Assembly: GCA_034509425.1 (NCBI GenBank) | Contig: JAVTVJ010000509.1 | Location: 62,001-126,000, forward strand | Reading direction: 5' to 3' | DNA: 64,000 nucleotides | DNA from: Eopsaltria australis | Lineage: Eukaryota > Chordata > Aves > Passeriformes > Petroicidae | In this document: in pieces, positions 42,026 to 54,645 of the stretch | Layout of the letters: every line of letters begins with the position of its first letter | Position numbering within the stretch: the first letter of the stretch is position 1 | Notes under the pieces: generated by a model | What the model saw: only the letters and a program-made list of their open reading frames with translations | Databases searched by the model: none | What the model was told of the DNA's origin: nothing | Made by a program: the position numbers and the translations under genes

Positions 42026-45000
42026 TTTGCTAGAGAGATATTCATCTTTACAGAAAAGTCCTTGAACTCCCATTAGATAAGAAACTTTTAATTCCCATCG
42101 TCTGGGCAAATTAAATGGGGTAGCTTGCTCCTGTTGCTTGTTCCAGTGAATATGGGGATATGATTTCAAAAAGAGATGCTGTTTTAATAAAAGAAAGAGA
42201 GCAGAGGTTTCTTAGGGCCTCTCCCCCACTTTCTCTTCTATGTGCAAGCAAAATATTGTCACGTGAGTCCTACTCATTTTGGATTTGATGAATTCTGAAG
42301 GAAGTGACTCCATGCAAAACATGATGTGGTAACAATGCAGCACACCAGAAAAATGAATGCAACACCCACATCCAATTCTAGATACAGTCCATATTGTAAA
42401 CAGTTCGGCAACACTTCAGGATGCAGGATATATTTCCTTATAAGAGAGTCACACAGATATTCCTTACCACAACTTGAGTGACACCCCAGGTCAGCACTTC
42501 CCACTAGCCAGAGACCCAGGTAGCTGTGTCCCACCTACACTGCAGCTGGAGGACTCAATTCATGGGGAATTCTTCTCTAGACCTACAGAAATTTTCCCCC
42601 CTCGTAACAGTGGTCAAACCCCTGAACATGTGTTCAGAAAGGTCAGAGTCTTCACTGTTGGAGATGTTCAAATACCTCCATGTGCTCAGTGGAGATCTTA
42701 CCCGTGCAGTCAATGTACCCAAGTGAGCAAGTCACTTGTCACTCTAAAGCACATGCCTTATAAATGTCCCAAATGAGTGGATGCCCTAATGAATGAACTG
42801 ATGCACACTAGTCTATGCTGACCAAATTACCCCTAACTAAATGGGGGTAAGTCCAGACAAGAGTGCCCAGATTTACATGTCACCTTCCCAAGCTTTTCTA
42901 ATTTCATGTGCAAACTCATCTCTTCCGTTAAATACAGAACTGAAAATTAGCTAACTCATTTCTGAGTCACTGATTACATCCATGACAATACTGCCACTTT
43001 GACATTACAGCACTTGAGAATAAAGCCTCTTTGTGTATGAAGCGAGGGAAATCATCCTACTACGTGGAAGATTTTTTAATTTACAATAATTAGTATATTC
43101 CCTGCAAGTTTTCCATTCTTTTATTTGCAAAATATATAAAGAGTGCTTGCAGTGCACGATAGTGGAAAGCACACAGATTCATTTATTGCATGTAGGACAC
43201 AAAAATTGTACCGTCACTAAAAAGGCTGACACAAAACTCTACATCTCTCAGTTTTCATCCTGATTCAGTATCACAGGTTACTCTGAAAGTGGAACATTTT
43301 ATTACCCAAAAATACCAGATGTTTCTGGCATCATGACAAGATAGCAGCATGCTCATAACATCCACAATAATCCAGAATTTGTGGAAAATCCACACTTAAA
43401 GGGGGCTGACATTTAAGAACCAATGCTTCTCTTACTTTAGAAAATAATATTCTGTGTAAGCAGAACCCCCCCCCCTTTCCTAACAATTTATAATGAATTA
43501 TTTAATCATAAAGAGTATCAAACAACAGAAAAATAAGGAAAAGAAATCAGTATTCTGTAAGCCTTTTGTAAATACTACCTCATCTTTTGATAAGGAATTT
43601 TCCCCCAGGATTTGATCCCCATTTCTGCTAAATTATAGAGCTATGCAAATAATGCAAATTCAGCCTAATTTTCTAACTTCTAACAACAAGGACTTTCAGG
43701 CACATTTACCCACATCATATTGCTCCTACAAACAACTGCTACAAAGTAATCTAAAATAAATTTTAAAAAGATTGATGACTATGTTGCTTATATAATGTGA
43801 AATCCCAGAGTCATATGTTAAAGAATAAATTTACACTCTCCATGAGCCATCTGGTTTAAAGCCAAGTATTTTTCTCCTCGACCCAGAAATCTTGTACAAA
43901 CATAAGAATAGTACATTATTGTTCGTTCAGGATGAACACACCTAGCAAAAATCCACAATTTCTTCTAAGGTGGATTCACAAACACATCCCTTTCTGAACA
44001 GGAGGCTGAAAGAAATATCAAAAAAGAAGATATTTTACAATCTGGCTATGGCCTGCTATTGCCACACACCTAATTTTCAGCGCAGTAGTACCCCATTCAT
44101 ATTGGCCTGACTTCACTCAACACTGAAGTCCTTTCATCACCTCCAGGTGCTCCTAAGTTACAGACCAATTAGTAATTGCTAAGCTGAGCTGCTTATTAGC
44201 TCAACAGGCATTTTAAAGTCAAATAACAACAGATTTGCCTCAGACAACTAATGTTTGATACCACTGTATAAATCATCCAAGTCTTTTAGATGCTAGTTAG
44301 ACTCTTCTCTAACAATGAATTTTATTTTGCAGTCATAAACAGTAGGCTCCCAACCACCAACAGCTTTGTAATTACTATTCATTTTACTAAATTAGTATCT
44401 TGAAAGCAGAAGAGTTGAAAGAGTGAACAGTTTGAGGGGTTCCTTTTATTCATGTCTGACCGTCAGATGCATTGTTGTTAAAACAGGTAAAACCATTTAA
44501 ATTAATTTTGGAAAAAATACCAATTACTAGGAAACACTATACTACCCAAACTAAAAGTATGCTTAGTTCTGGAAAATTTTGCCAAATGAGAGTTTTCCTT
44601 TGCTTATGCTTCTAAAGTTTTCTTCAAAGTCAAAACATTCAAGCAAGGGTGTTCATCACCATCAGTAAGGGAAAATCCAGATTGCCTCCCCTAGAACAAA
44701 TTATTCCCTCTCTCATCTGCCTATCCTTACACCATGTACTGACTCCTCTGCCAATACTTAGACTCCTGAAAAACAGTTATAAAAATTACAGTATTTGGAT
44801 TATATGATCTCAAGTATTTCATTGAAAAACAGAAGTGAGGATGGGAGTTGTACTTCTGCAAAGCATATAGTGAAACTTCTTCAGTTGCAGCTGCATCCCG
44901 TGGTCTCACTTTCAAGAGAGCTGTAAAGAGAGTTATTAAGGTAAGAAGAGACAAGGGACACACAAACTTCTATCAGAAGTGCTTCCCACGTTCATCAGTA

Positions 45001-47116
45001 AGTCTTTAAAAAATACTACTTCCAGGGAAAAGCAAACCACTGAAACAAAGGGGAGTGTGGAAATATCTCAGTTTAGAAACAAACTCAGAAATACAGACCC
45101 AACAGCTGACTAGAAACAGTCAAAAATTGGCAAGTTTTCATATCACAATACTCCATGCTCGAATTTACCTATTTTAATACAATGTTTGGCTCCATGGCCA
45201 TACCATGTTACATCCCTCTGGACAACTTGGTGGAGCTGGCATTTAACATTTGCACTCTTAAAGATAGAAACCCATAGTGAAAGGGGACACAACACTATTT
45301 AGCCATTATTCAGATCTGTATAGATTAGGAAAAACCATATAATTATATATTTTTAATTCTGCATGAATTATTATTTAATTTCTTGATTTCTGCTTAAAGG
45401 AAATGGGCAAGAAAGTTTTCTCACTCTGCCTGATGCTGGCAAACCTATTCAAGAGTGAGGTAGTTAAATTAAAATGTTAAAGTTTACCAGCCTGTTCTTT
45501 TTTTCTAATTCCTACTGCCTTATCATTGCAGAGTGGTATGATTTTTCTCCAAGTCTACCACTTAAAAGGAACAATCTCAGAAATGTTTATTTCAAAGTGT
45601 TGCATAATGTCATTATTAGCATTTTATTTCAAATCATGACTCATGGACATTTATTCTGAAAAGCTACAAAATAAAAGCACTAGGAAGCACACAGTGAGAG
45701 ACCAGGACAATAATGAAAACGAGAATGGAAATCAATAAAGAGAAGAGAACTAGAGTAATGGGACCTGGACCATATCACAGACCATAATTCACTGGTGACT
45801 AACTTAGACTGAATGCTAATAGCTGAATGCTGGCAGGAAAGCATTTGATCAAAACCTACCTTACAGAGCACAGAGTTCAAAAGGCAAATCAAGCAGGTCT
45901 CTCTAAAGCTACTCTAATTACAACTTAGTAGTGTGACCATTTTTTTTGTTCCCTTCTTAAAGATAAAAAGGAAAAAAGGAAAAAAGAAAATAATAAAATA
46001 GTCCTAAAGCTATTACTCTCTTTAAATGCTTAGTTACAGCTTCACAATATATTCACAGAGCATCTACTTGTACAAAATCCCACTGAACCACAGAAGTTTC
46101 CCTGCTTGAGTCCCCTGAAGGCCAGGATCTGTGCAGGGCATAGCACACGGGCAAAGGGGAAGAGGTTAAGTGGCTCCAGGACAGCACACATATTTAATAA
46201 CATGACAGCAGACCAGATAACATCACATGTTTGAAGGAAACAATGAAAGGAAGTTGGCCTCCCAGCCTTCCCTGAGGACAACAACCTCACTCAAAGTGTA
46301 AAAAAACCGGCCAACAGCGAAATTGCCAGAGTAGAACAAAAGCTGTAAAATTCAAAACCAAGGCGTAATAGACAATTTCAACAGTGGCCACTACAGGTCT
46401 GCATTTACAGAGCAATCCCTCCAGGCAATGGAGAGTGCTAGTAGGGAGCCCAGGGAAAGAGACTGGCAAATAATCTTGGCACTACAAAGCAGGAGTAGAA
46501 ATGTAGACAGCAAGGACAAAATCCCAGATTGGTAGGCTAATATGTTTCACTGCTTCAGTCAACATGCCCTGTTTATCTTGTCTATGGACATAAAAAAAAA
46601 GTAACCAACTATTCTCCCTCTCCAGTGTGTGAGCTACAGTGGCTCACTTTCCATTATATTGAAATATTGAGCAGAGAGCTGCAGCTTTCTCCTCCGAACA
46701 GCTTAGGACTCATTTCAGTCTAGTGAGAACCCACTGCTCAGCCATAGTTTATGTTCAGAGTTTATTTTCTGTCCTCAGGTCTTTCACTTCAGTTTATACA
46801 TAAGAAAAACACTGCGCTACCCTGGAAACAAAAAAAAAAACATCACTAAGTTGTTTGAAGGTGGTTTTACAAGTTTAGGAGGTACCTGAACTGTAGCTTT
46901 CTGCTTACTAATGGAGCAATAAGCTGTAGGAAGAAAATGCAGTGTCTCCTGGTGTCTCTTTAAACCTCCAGTGAATTAACTCAAGTGAAGTACACAGTCA
47001 ACCCATCAGCATCTGAAGTGACACCAAAAGTTTACTCCAACTAGCAGGAGTGGAAAATGCATATTCTTTTTCCTCACAAGAACAGTATATAATCTAGAGG
47101 TCGGCTTTTTTGTTTG
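42026..47116. other. Host AT-rich sequence, no gene seen
   Basis: Five kilobases without a convincing exon, RNA or young repeat. A C-run lies near 43468 and an A-rich run near 45961. The block at about 42480-42760 may be a very old repeat, but I cannot name it. Confidence 0.45.
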
Positions 47117-47121
47117 GTGGG

Positions 47122-49139
47122 TGTCATGGGTTAGTCAAGAGGGGTCAAAACCTAGGAAGTGACCTATGCTGCAGGAAAGGATATAACTTCCTTCCTGGGA
47201 GAGAGAGCCAGTAGCTAGGTAGGTAGTTTTAAGGGTTGATGTGTAGGTGAACCAATTAAAAAGTTGATCTACCTTCGAGGAAAGAACCATATATAAGCCA
47301 AGACCCTCTGGGCCTCTTCCTCTTTTGGCCTGCTGCTGTGTAGAGAGGAGCATCTCCTGCTTCTCCCCTGGGCAAGCCCCCCCCCCTCCTTTCCAAAAGA
47401 GGGTGGGGGGGGGAAGGGAGGTTTATAGCGGCCATGCCACTACACCTGGGTATCGGGGAGGAACCGGCTGGAATTTTCAGCAGATACAGCTCAGCCGGTG
47501 TGTGGGGATGGATGAGGCTAACAGTAGGCCTGAAAGCCTCTCGGACATGGACTTGAAAGTGATCAGAATTTACCCGTGAGAAAGCCCTGTGAGAAAGCAA
47601 TGGTATGAACACCTGCAGCCACAGTGGGGGACAGCCAAGAAGATAACCAGGGAAGATGTTTTGCACCCAGAGATGGCCTTGCAGAAGAGCATCAAGAATG
47701 TGGTAGAGGATTTATAGTGTGTAGTTGACTGCTTGTATGGCTTGTTAATGTGCTGGGAAAGTTTTTGTTATGAAGATAGCTTTAGTGTTGTTTTCCACGC
47801 AGCTGATAGTAGCATGTTACAGTAGCTGGGGAAAAAGGGTATAAAGATGTTAGCATAGACTAATAAAACACTTCTTCTTTGTCCTTAGACTACTCGCGTG
47901 TCGTGTGTCCATCTCTACTACGACACCGGTGTGTCAGCTACACGAGACAGGGCCAGGCCCTGCTCCGGGCCAGGCAAGGACCGGGCCGGACTCCATCCAG
48001 CTCGGACCAGGCCCTGCCCTGTCACCCCGGGCCCAGATGGCCCCACCAGGCCAAGCCAGCTTCACAGAGCCAGGCCACAGAGACTCTGAGAGCTTCTGCC
48101 ATCCAGCTCGGACCTTTTCAAACAGCCCGGCAGGGAGCACATGATCGTCACACTGCCAGAGAGAGAGAGAGAGAGATTAACTCTATCCATGCCTGGACTA
48201 AACTTACAGACACCCATCCTTCCTTGCACAGAGAGAGGAACGAGTGAGGACATCTACATAAATGCAGCACAGAGACTTTATAGTCAGTGAGAAAAGCAAA
48301 ACCGATGCCTAGAGGGAGAAGCATGAGAAGTGCTTCAAGAGTGAAGCTGAAAATTCTTTTGAAGAACCATGGTTGGGGACTGAGCTAATAAATTCCCTGT
48401 AATATATGAAGGCATAGTCCAAAGGGGGGATGTGAGGTTCTAACTGCAGCCAGTGAACTGAAATACCTGGGTAAAGACAAGTAGGTGTTGAAATAAGTAC
48501 AGCCTGATGAGAAACTAGAACCAAGAAAGAGGAGAGGCTGTGACCCAGAGCCCTGGTCCCGTGGGGGGGGAATGCCAGAGAACCTGCGTTGCTCAGCACA
48601 GAAGAAGGGATTTTCTTTGTTGCTGCAATTGAACTGTGCATCCTTAAAACAGGTACCCTGTGGACTGTTCATAACCCACCATAGTGGCTGTGGGAAGGCT
48701 ACTGGTGTGGGAGGGATCCACCATTAAGCTGATCTTTCTTCCGGGAGGCAGCTGCTAATGGTGAGGCAGAAGACCCATAAAAAACTGTATTTTTCTTACA
48801 GAAAATCCATGGTGTAAACAAAAGAGACTTCTCTCCCTAAATGAACTGAAACAAGAGCAATTTCAGAGGTGGTAAACTGACTGGAGGTAAACTGTGTTGT
48901 TGGGGAGAAAGAAATGGAGAGGTGGGGGAAGGAGGGGTGGTCTGAGGAGTTTGTTCTGGTTTTTCCTTGGTTTTTTTTCCTCTGTCTTAGGTGTATTAAT
49001 AAACTTTCTTTTTACTTTATAAGGTTTGAGCCTGCTTTGCCTACTCCTAATCCTCATCTCACAGCAAACATCAGGTTAATTTTGCTAAGTGTGCTGCCAT
49101 TTGGCCAGAACCTCAAATAGGCAAACGGGAACCACTACA
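47122..49139 (+). mobile_element. 1.6-kb solo LTR, copy 2, with a nested LTR
   Basis: TGTCATGGGTTAG to ACCACTACA, flanked by GTGGG and GTGGA (imperfect 5-bp duplication). It matches copies 1 and 3 along its length, except for a 425-bp insert at 47501-47925. The TATATAA box is near 47288 and the AATAAA near 49000. The donor at the site used in copy 1 is changed to GGCAAG here; the acceptor-like TTTTTCTTACAG is kept. Confidence 0.85.
47501..47925 (+). mobile_element. Solo LTR nested in the copy 2 LTR (425 bp)
   Basis: TGTGGGGATGGATG to CTCTACTACGACA, flanked by CCGGTG (47495-47500 and 47926-47931). A TATAAAG box lies near 47840 and AATAAAA near 47861. The sister LTRs at 26532 and 49402 lack it and show one CCGGTG at that point, which confirms the insertion. 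The 6-bp duplication indicates a beta-like (ERVK) source inside an ERVL-like LTR. Confidence 0.92.
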
Positions 49140-49401
49140 GTGGATTTTTTTTATATCCATTTGCTTTAAAGGGAATTTTCCTAACAGTAACAATTCAGCT
49201 TTGGAAAAAAGAAATTGGACTAATCCTGTCACATACAATTATCAAGTACACTTGCCTCTCAGATCACAAGGTGCTGAGCAACAGACCTTAAGATGCTCAG
49301 CACAGGCCTTCCTCATTTAAGTCAGGAATAAATTCTTATCTTTAATCCTGCAAAAGTTGCGTAAGAAAACTTTGGTATACACTGTGCCAGTAATTTATGT
49401 A

Positions 49402-51028
49402 TGTCCTGGGTTAGGCCAGAGGGGTCAAAATCTAGGAAGTGATCTGTGCTGCAGGAATGCAGGAAGGAATACAACTTCCTTCCTGCGAGAGAGAGAGCCA
49501 ATAATCAGGTAGTTTTAAGAATTGATAGGTAGGTAAACCAATTAAAAAGTTGGTCCGCCTTCAAGGAAAAAACCATATATAAGCAGAGACTTTCTGACGC
49601 TCTTCCTCTTTGGACCTGCTGCTGCTGTGTAGAGAGGAGCAGCTCCTGCTTCTCTCACTGGTAAGGCCCAAGCGCCCCCCCCCCCCTTCCAAAGGAGGGA
49701 TGGGGGGGGAAGGGAGGTTTTACGGCAGCCGTGCCGCTGCAGCCGGGCAGGCATGGGGGAGGAAACGATTGGAATTTTCAGCAAATCCAGCTCAGCCGGT
49801 GTGTCAGCTACACAAGAGGGAGAGCCGGGCCAGGCAAGGACCGGGCCGGACTCCATCCAGCTCGGGCCAGGCCCTGCCCTGTCACCCCGGGCCCAGATGG
49901 CCCCACCAGGCCGAGCCAGCTTGGCAGAGCCAGGCAGAGATTCTTGAGAGCGTCTGGCATCCAGCTCGGACCTGTTCAAGCAGCCCGGCAAAGAGCACGT
50001 GATCTTCACACTACCAGAGAGAGAGAGACAGAGATTAACTCTATCCATGCCTGGACTAAACTCACAGACACCCATCCTTCCTCACAGAGAGAAGAACGAG
50101 TGAAGACATCTACATAGTGCAGCGCAGAGACTTTATAGTCAGTTAGGAAAGCAGAACTGATACCTAGAGGGAGGTGCATGAGAAGTTGCTTCAAGAGTGA
50201 AGCTGAAAACTCTTTTGGAGAACCATGGTTGGGGACTGAGCTAATAAATTCTCTGTAATATATGAAGATATAGTCCAAAGGGGGATGTGAGGTTCTTATT
50301 GCAGCCAATGAACTGAAATACCTAAGTACAGACAAGTAAGTGTTGAAAAAGTACAGCCTGATGAGAAACTAGAACCAAAAGAGAGGAGAGGCTGTGACTC
50401 AGAGCCCTGGTCCCGGGGAGAATGCTAGAGAACCTGAGTTGTCAGGAGAACCTGTGCTGCTAAGCACAGAAGAAAGGATTTTTCTTTGTTGCTGCAATTG
50501 AACTAAGCATCCTTGAAACAAGTACCCTGTGGACTGTTCATAACCCACCATAGTGGCTGTGGGAAGGCTACTGGTGTGGGAGAGATCCACCATTAAGTTG
50601 GACTTTGCTCCGGGCGGCGGTTAATGGTGAGGCAGAAGACCCATAAAAACTGTATTTTTCTTACAGAAGATCCATGGTGTAAGCAAAAGAAACTTCTCTC
50701 CCTAAATGAACTGGAACAAGAGCTGTTTCTGAGGTGGTAAACTGACTAGAGGTCAAAGTGTTGTCTTTTGTATGTTGTCAGGGAGAATGAAATGGAGAGT
50801 GGGGAAAGAGGGGTAGTCTGGGGAGTTTGTTCTAGTTTTTTCTTGAGTTTTTTTTTTTCTTTTTTCCCTTTGTCTTAGATATATTAATAAAACTTCTTTG
50901 TACTTTTTAAAGTTTGAGCCTGCTTTGCCTACTCCTAATCCTTGTCTCACAACAAGCAATCAAGTAAACTTAAGTAAGTGTGCTGGCATTTAGCCACAAA
51001 CCTGAATAGGCGAACTAAAACCACGACA
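49402..51028 (+). mobile_element. 1.6-kb solo LTR, copy 3
   Basis: TGTCCTGGGTTAGG to ACCACGACA. Flanks ATGTA and GTGTA match at 4 of 5 bases. It is very similar to copy 1, including TATATAA near 49576, donor GTAAGG near 49662, both acceptors and the terminal AATAAA. It lies only 262 bases downstream of copy 2 in the same orientation, but each copy has its own flanks. Confidence 0.86.
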
Positions 51029-51033
51029 GTGTA

Positions 51034-51757
51034 TCTAACCAAAAGGCAACAGAACAGGATTCCTGATCTCCATCTCTCCCTCTGTCACAGAAAAAAAAAA
51101 ATGGCACAGTGATTAGGTACATGTCAGAGGAATTGAGCTGACACTACATAGCTATAGCACCATCAACTAGGGGGTGGTCTGATATTCTGGAGATGCAAGT
51201 TCCTTTCTAAACTTCAGATAAAACCAACTTTCAGTATTTCTATTATTTTCTAAATTATAGTAGAGGAGCAGTACTTTGATATTCTTCCTTTTCTGCACAG
51301 AAGGCATAATGATGAAGGACCAAAGCATACAAAAATCAGAGCTCCTGAGAGAGAGCTTATACCTTCCTCTAACTTCCAATTCTCCACTCTCCTACCAAGA
51401 CTACCAACTTAATTTGACAGGATGCCTCTTTTCCCCTTTCTAATACTTTTCTTCCTTCTGGTGCAAAGGACCAGACAACACAAGCTGAAACCAAAAGACA
51501 TATATGCCATTCTGTAAAATCCAGTATATTTGAGGAGTGTGAGAAGTAGAAGAGTTGTGGTGAATGAGGTTTGCTTAACTTTGTGCAATTAAACCTTGCA
51601 GGAACAAGAACCAGACTTTCAAAGTGATTGACTTGGTCCCCAGCACAAGCACAAGCAGCATTCTCAAGAAGCACAGAAAAAATGACTGACCTTCAGAATA
51701 ATTCACAGTATATTCTTTGTAACAGCTTTTCCTAAAATTATTACTTAGAAGTGCTGA
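51034..51757. other. Host sequence, no gene seen
   Basis: Short stretch between two LTRs with an A-run near 51090. Nothing else recognised. Confidence 0.5.
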
Positions 51758-51762
51758 GTAGG

Positions 51763-52372
51763 TGTGGTAGTTTGAAAGCAAATCAGTGAGAGGCTCAAAG
51801 TCAGAACTACAATTTAATAGGAAAAATGTAGTAATACAAAAAAAAAAAAAAAAAAAAACACTGACAGAGTGAGAATACAACCTGACACCCTGTCGGTCAG
51901 GGTGTTGGTAGTAGTCCACTTAGAAGGTGGTTGCAGTCCTCTGGGAGTGATAGATGCGGTTCTGTTGAAGCAATGATCCTGAGAAAGGTGTAGTTCTCCT
52001 CTGAAGGTCCAGTGGTGGTGTAGAAGGGTCTGGTCTTCCTCTGGGAATCCCGTGGAAAAAGCTGCCTATAGTGCTTCAAATCTCAGTTTATATGCAGATC
52101 GGGATACATTGGTTCCTCCCCCTGGGCGGGGCATCTCACAATGGGATGATGAGCCACTATCTGCAATGTTTGGGGTGAGTGAAGTGCCCATCCGGCCCCA
52201 ACGACTGGCCCATTAGCAAACCATTCTGCAGCCATCAGGAACACTGCCACGCCTGGCCCTAACGACTGGCCTATTAGCAAACCGTTCTGCGGCCATCAGG
52301 AACACTGCCACGCCCGGCCCCCAGCATCCCGTGAAGATGGTGATAGAATACATACTATTGTAACCTAAGACA
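51763..52372 (-). mobile_element. Antisense solo LTR of the ERV-F family (610 bp)
   Basis: Flanked by GTAGG (51758-51762 and 52373-52377). On the minus strand it reads TGTCTTAGGTTACAAT to CAAACTACCACA and is nearly identical to the ERV-F 5' LTR at 61239-61846. It has the same 61-bp tandem repeat in U3 (about 52190-52325). A long A-run at 51838-51859 is the T-rich tract of the LTR. Confidence 0.93.
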
Positions 52373-52377
52373 GTAGG

Positions 52378-54061
52378 AATAAGGCAGACAGGCCAAGGTT
52401 CCTTGCAATTGTGCAATGCTGGGAGATGCTTGAATTACCACACTACAGGCAGAATAAAAGATGACGTAGGGCCATAAGTAACTCATTCTTGTGCTCTATT
52501 GAACTACAAAGTTGTGGTGTCAAAGGAAGGGAAGTTAGGAAGGAAGCACCAGTCTATGTCTTTTGTTGCACAGAAAACTCGTGTATATACATGTCAATGG
52601 GTTTCAAAATAAAAACACTGGCTCAGTATTTTAGAGGGAAGGATTAACTCCAAATGCTGCTGTTACATGTTATTCATGTTATACATGACTGCTACAAACA
52701 TTCAAGTCATATGCAAAAGTATAGTGAAAATTCACAAGTCTGGACACATTCTATAGAGAAATCATTTAACCTCCTGTGGTCAACAAAATGCTTGACCTAA
52801 AAGATGATTTGTAAACTCTGCTCTGCAGTGTGTCAAATGTGGCCAGGGCAGAATGCCAGAAACAGCCTTTTTAGAAGCTTACTGGACAACCAGGAACTCA
52901 AGACTATTGATGGCAGTTGGGCTAAAAACAAATTAGAAGGAAGACACACAGCAACACTGCAAGTGAATTCATACAAATTGTGCCACTGAATATGTTTTGC
53001 TCTATCACCACAGCACTTAATTATTTTGAGAGCTTGCTGATAGGCATGGTTATTGAACATAAATCTGGTCTCAGCAGTTGGCATTTTGTCAGGAAGATCT
53101 CTTTAGCGTGGAAACTGAGAAGTGATAATTTATTCTCTATGTCAAGGAATTAAGAGGAGTTAGTCAATTCAGTCATCTGAAGAGTTGAGAGACGTGAAAA
53201 AGGTGGTGTGCAAACTCTTCTAAAGAGTCTGAAAGTTGTCCAGCATCGACCAAAGAATCCTCCTTCCCAAAAGAGGGCAGCAGGTGTCTATATTCAGAGG
53301 AACACAGAATCCTCAAGACAAGGATATAAAAATAAGGTTAGAATCAGGGTAAGGGTAATGGAGTAATATCTGACCCAGAATAGGAAGGATTAAAAAGTCA
53401 CCAATTTACCACAATTATTTAAAAGATGATAAAAATCAAGTAATCCATTTTCTTTTTATTCTTGCTTTCTGGCCGGAAGAATGCTGTAGATCTTATCTAG
53501 ACAACAGTTATGCAGCAGAGATGCTGCCACAAAGGGGAAAAAGACTCAAAAAAATGTGAGGGTAACTGTTAAAGGAGAAAGAGAAGGAAAGGTAGCTGAA
53601 AATTTACCATAAATTCAGTGTTTCCATGTTGTTATGACAGAGAGAACAGGAACATGACTATAAATTTTCTGAATCTGAAGACTGATATTGGCATTCAGGG
53701 CTGGGATACACTAGCACACAGAGTGGATTAAAAAAAACTTATTGCATAAAAAGATGTACTGGAAAACAGCCAGTGCAGGAGCTGTGGTAACAGAAATGGG
53801 GTGAAATTCAGCATCCCAGACTTCAGGCCAGGACTCAAGAACTTCTGCAAGATTTTTATTCTCCTTGGCTTCTCTGAGCTGAAGGCTCAGGTGCACTGCC
53901 TTAGCACACTCCAGGCACCATGCTAATGTGACATGAGAACAAGGGGGCATTAATTCCTGCTGCAAAACATACAGATAAAGGCAGGATAGTCAGAGAAGAA
54001 CATAGGCTACTGCCTGAGGGATGGTTCAGACCTTGGATTGTTTCATATAGCAGAATGAGAC
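52378..54061. other. Host sequence, no gene seen
   Basis: AT-rich sequence with only short frames; no feature supported. Confidence 0.5.
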
Positions 54062-54067
54062 AACATC

Positions 54068-54639
54068 TGTTGCGGTGGTTCGGAACCAGAGGACTTCCGG
54101 ACAGGTTCCACGGACAGAGGGTTTCCCCCCGGAGCTCCCAGGGGCAGCAGTTGGACCACCAATCCACGGACCCAAGCTCCTGCTATTGGTTACTGGACTT
54201 GTCTGTTATGTATTCCCGCTCTGGGAAATTCCCTGTCACTCCATAGTTCATTCGTTGTTCTCTCTGTTCCCCTCCCCTCCCTAAACCCCATTTGATCATG
54301 TACCCCAGCCCCTCCCCTGTATTGTCCCCTGCCCTCATCCTATTGGGTGTTGTTCCTCCCTTAAATACCGATGTAATAAGCTGCTCTGGGCTCTTGGTTC
54401 ATGTGCTCCCTTTGGAGGCAATAAACCTACCGAAATCACATACCAAGAGATCTCCTTCTCTGGTAGTTCTTTGCTGTTTCACCACGCTCCGGGGGCAACA
54501 TCTCCCCGGACCGAACGCGGACCAGCTGTGCCCGTTGTCGGCACTCCGAGGAAGTCTTCCAGATCGCGAACGACTTCCTAGGGTAGCGCTAGGACTCCGC
54601 TGCCGGTACCAGGGTGGGACCGAAGCAGGGAACGCAACA
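54068..54639 (+). mobile_element. Solo LTR related to ERV-C (572 bp)
   Basis: TGTTGCGGTGGTTCGG to GGGAACGCAACA, flanked by AACATC (54062-54067 and 54640-54645). It aligns with the ERV-C LTR over its length, including GAGCTCCCAGG, CCTGCTATTGGTTACTGG, the TTAAATA box and AATAAA near 54419. In it the frame of the env tail lacks the usual stop (TAG replaced). Confidence 0.92.
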
Positions 54640-54645
54640 AACATC

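Noticed and set aside
42480..42760. Possible old CR1 or other repeat
   Set aside because: A few words look familiar, but not enough order or length to support a call.
49542..50075. Minus-strand 177-codon frame, also in the LTR at 26674-27135
   Set aside because: The frame is shared only because the LTR copies are similar. It is antisense to the transcribed LTR region, rich in low-complexity sequence, and has no known domain.
47122..51028. Copies 2 and 3 of the 1.6-kb LTR as the two ends of one provirus
   Set aside because: Only 262 bases lie between them with no retroviral sequence, and each has its own flanking bases.
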